A stretch of 5,115 nucleotides of DNA from an uncultured Burkholderiaceae bacterium (GTDB lineage Bacteria > Pseudomonadota > Gammaproteobacteria > Burkholderiales > Burkholderiaceae): NCBI GenBank assembly GCA_937862845.1, contig CALMCK010000204.1, positions 1-5,115 of the forward strand, read 5' to 3'. Numbering within the stretch: position 1 is the stretch's first letter; each line of letters starts with the position of its first letter. The position numbers and the translations under genes are program-made. Shown in pieces: positions 4,106 through 5,115 of this stretch. A model generated the notes under the pieces. It did not search any database. It was not told the DNA's origin and was given only the letters and a program-made list of their open reading frames with translations.

Positions 4106-5115
4106 ATGAAAGCAGAAACGCTGGCGATTCACGCAGGCTATAGCCCCGAGCCAACCACCAAAGCCGTGGCGGTGCCGATTTATCAAACCACCAATTACTC
4201 ATTTGACGACACGCAGCATGGTGCGGATTTGTTTGATTTAAAGGTGGCGGGCAACATCTACACGCGCATCATGAACCCGACCACTGCGGTGCTAGAGCAG
4301 CGGGTTGCCGAGCTCGAAGGCGGCATCGGTGGATTGGTGGTGGCCTCGGGTATGTCTGCGATTACCTATGCGATTCAAACGGTGGCGGAAGCGGGCGACA
4401 ACATCATTTCAGTGTCAACGCTTTACGGCGGGACGTACAATTTATTTGCCCATACTTTGCCCAAACAAGGCATCGAAGTTCGGTTTTTTGACCACAACGA
4501 CCCGGCCTCGCTCGAAAAACTCATCGACGCCAAAACCAAACTGGTGTTCGCAGAAACCATCGGCAACCCGCTGGGCAATGTGATTGATTTGCAAGCCATC
4601 AGTGACATCGCCCACCGCAACGGCGTGCCTGTGGTGGTGGACAACACCGTTGCGACGCCGATTTTGTGCCGCCCATTCGAGCATGGCGCCGACATCGTGG
4701 TTCACTCATTGACCAAATACATTGGCGGTCATGGCAACTCGATTGGCGGCATCATCGTGGACAGCGGCAAATTCCCATGGGGCGATCACAAAGAACGTTT
4801 CCCAAGCCTCAATACGCCCGACCCAAGCTACCACGGCGTGAACTATGTCGAAGTGCTTGGCGCCGCAGCATACATCGCGCGTGCACGCGTCGTGCCATTG
4901 CGCAATACGGGTGCGGCGATTAGTCCATTCAATGCGTTTTTGATTTTGCAAGGCTTGGAAACATTGCCACTGCGCATTGAGCGCCACAGCGAAAACGCCC
5001 TCAAAGTGGCGCAATATCTCAAACAACACCCCAAAGTCAAATGGGTTAATTACGCTGGTTTGAGTGACCATCCGCAACACGCACTGGTGCAAAAATACTT
5101 GAGCGGCCAAGCCTC
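4106..5115 (+). CDS. metY: O-acetylhomoserine sulfhydrylase (aminocarboxypropyltransferase), partial
   Basis: A cytosolic PLP enzyme of the Cys/Met-metabolism (gamma) family that joins O-acetylhomoserine with sulfide to give homocysteine, the direct sulfhydrylation route of methionine synthesis. The first 336 codons are present; the usual length is about 430 aa, so roughly 90 residues lie beyond the right edge. The start MKAETLAIHAGYSPEPTTKAVAVPIYQTT is typical of the family (residues 1-29, abbreviated motif AIHAGY at 7-12). Y52 and R54 in YTRIMNPT bind the PLP phosphate across the dimer, ASGMSA (80-85) is the glycine-rich phosphate loop, D179 in VVVDNT pairs with the ring nitrogen, and K204 in HSLTKYIGGHG forms the Schiff base. 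The insert with FPSLNTPDPSYHG marks MetY rather than MetB or MetZ. No break is seen. AGGAG at 4096-4100 supports the start. It has its own promoter and structured leader. Confidence 0.95.
   Translation, partial: MKAETLAIHAGYSPEPTTKAVAVPIYQTTNYSFDDTQHGADLFDLKVAGNIYTRIMNPTTAVLEQRVAELEGGIGGLVVASGMSAITYAIQTVAEAGDNIISVSTLYGGTYNLFAHTLPKQGIEVRFFDHNDPASLEKLIDAKTKLVFAETIGNPLGNVIDLQAISDIAHRNGVPVVVDNTVATPILCRPFEHGADIVVHSLTKYIGGHGNSIGGIIVDSGKFPWGDHKERFPSLNTPDPSYHGVNYVEVLGAAAYIARARVVPLRNTGAAISPFNAFLILQGLETLPLRIERHSENALKVAQYLKQHPKVKWVNYAGLSDHPQHALVQKYLSGQA

Noticed and set aside
4423..5110. Several leftward open frames opposite metY
   Set aside because: They lie antisense to a clear PLP enzyme with all catalytic residues and have no family features; they reflect codon bias of metY.

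Overview
The window looks like ordinary chromosome from a mid-GC proteobacterium. A beta- or gammaproteobacterium is most likely, judging from the group II truncated haemoglobin, the split PmpA/PmpB transporter pair, Spy-like periplasmic protein and AAGGA-type ribosome binding sites. This placement is inference; there is no rRNA or other marker gene here. No mobile element, CRISPR array, tRNA or rRNA was seen.

Layout. Positions 1-2502 hold five leftward genes. In order of transcription from 2502 down to 1 they are a CsoR/CstR-type (DUF156) repressor, a group II truncated haemoglobin with a C-terminal tail, a Spy/CpxP-like periplasmic protein, a DUF6858-type small protein, and the N-terminal 190 residues of an SBF/ACR3-type membrane transporter that runs off the left edge. 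Positions 2503-2653 are a compact divergent control region. It has a perfect 16-bp palindrome of the CsoR/CstR-operator type, placed over what appear to be two opposite promoters sharing one symmetric -10 element. Positions 2654-3898 hold three tightly packed rightward genes: pmpA-like and pmpB-like (YeeE/YedE sulfur transport family, overlapping by ATGA) and a small membrane protein 1 nt further on. A strong intrinsic terminator follows. A consensus-like promoter (TTTACA-17-TATAAT) then drives metY (O-acetylhomoserine sulfhydrylase), which runs off the right edge, behind a structured leader of about 100 nt.

How the genes may work together. The best-supported regulatory unit is the CsoR/CstR-like repressor, its palindrome and the pmpAB-type operon. 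In related systems this arrangement senses reactive sulfur species (or a metal) and controls uptake of a sulfur compound. MetY, which uses sulfide directly to make homocysteine, fits a sulfur theme but has its own promoter and terminator-separated unit. The globin, Spy-like, DUF6858 and SBF genes lie on the same strand as the repressor. Whether they are co-transcribed with it cannot be settled from sequence, because gaps of 145, 59, 119 and 28 nt separate them.

Most unusual points: the sensor-cysteine arrangement of the repressor, the shared -10/operator design, the metY leader with a hairpin loop complementary to an upstream hairpin, and the His/Cys-containing tail on the globin.
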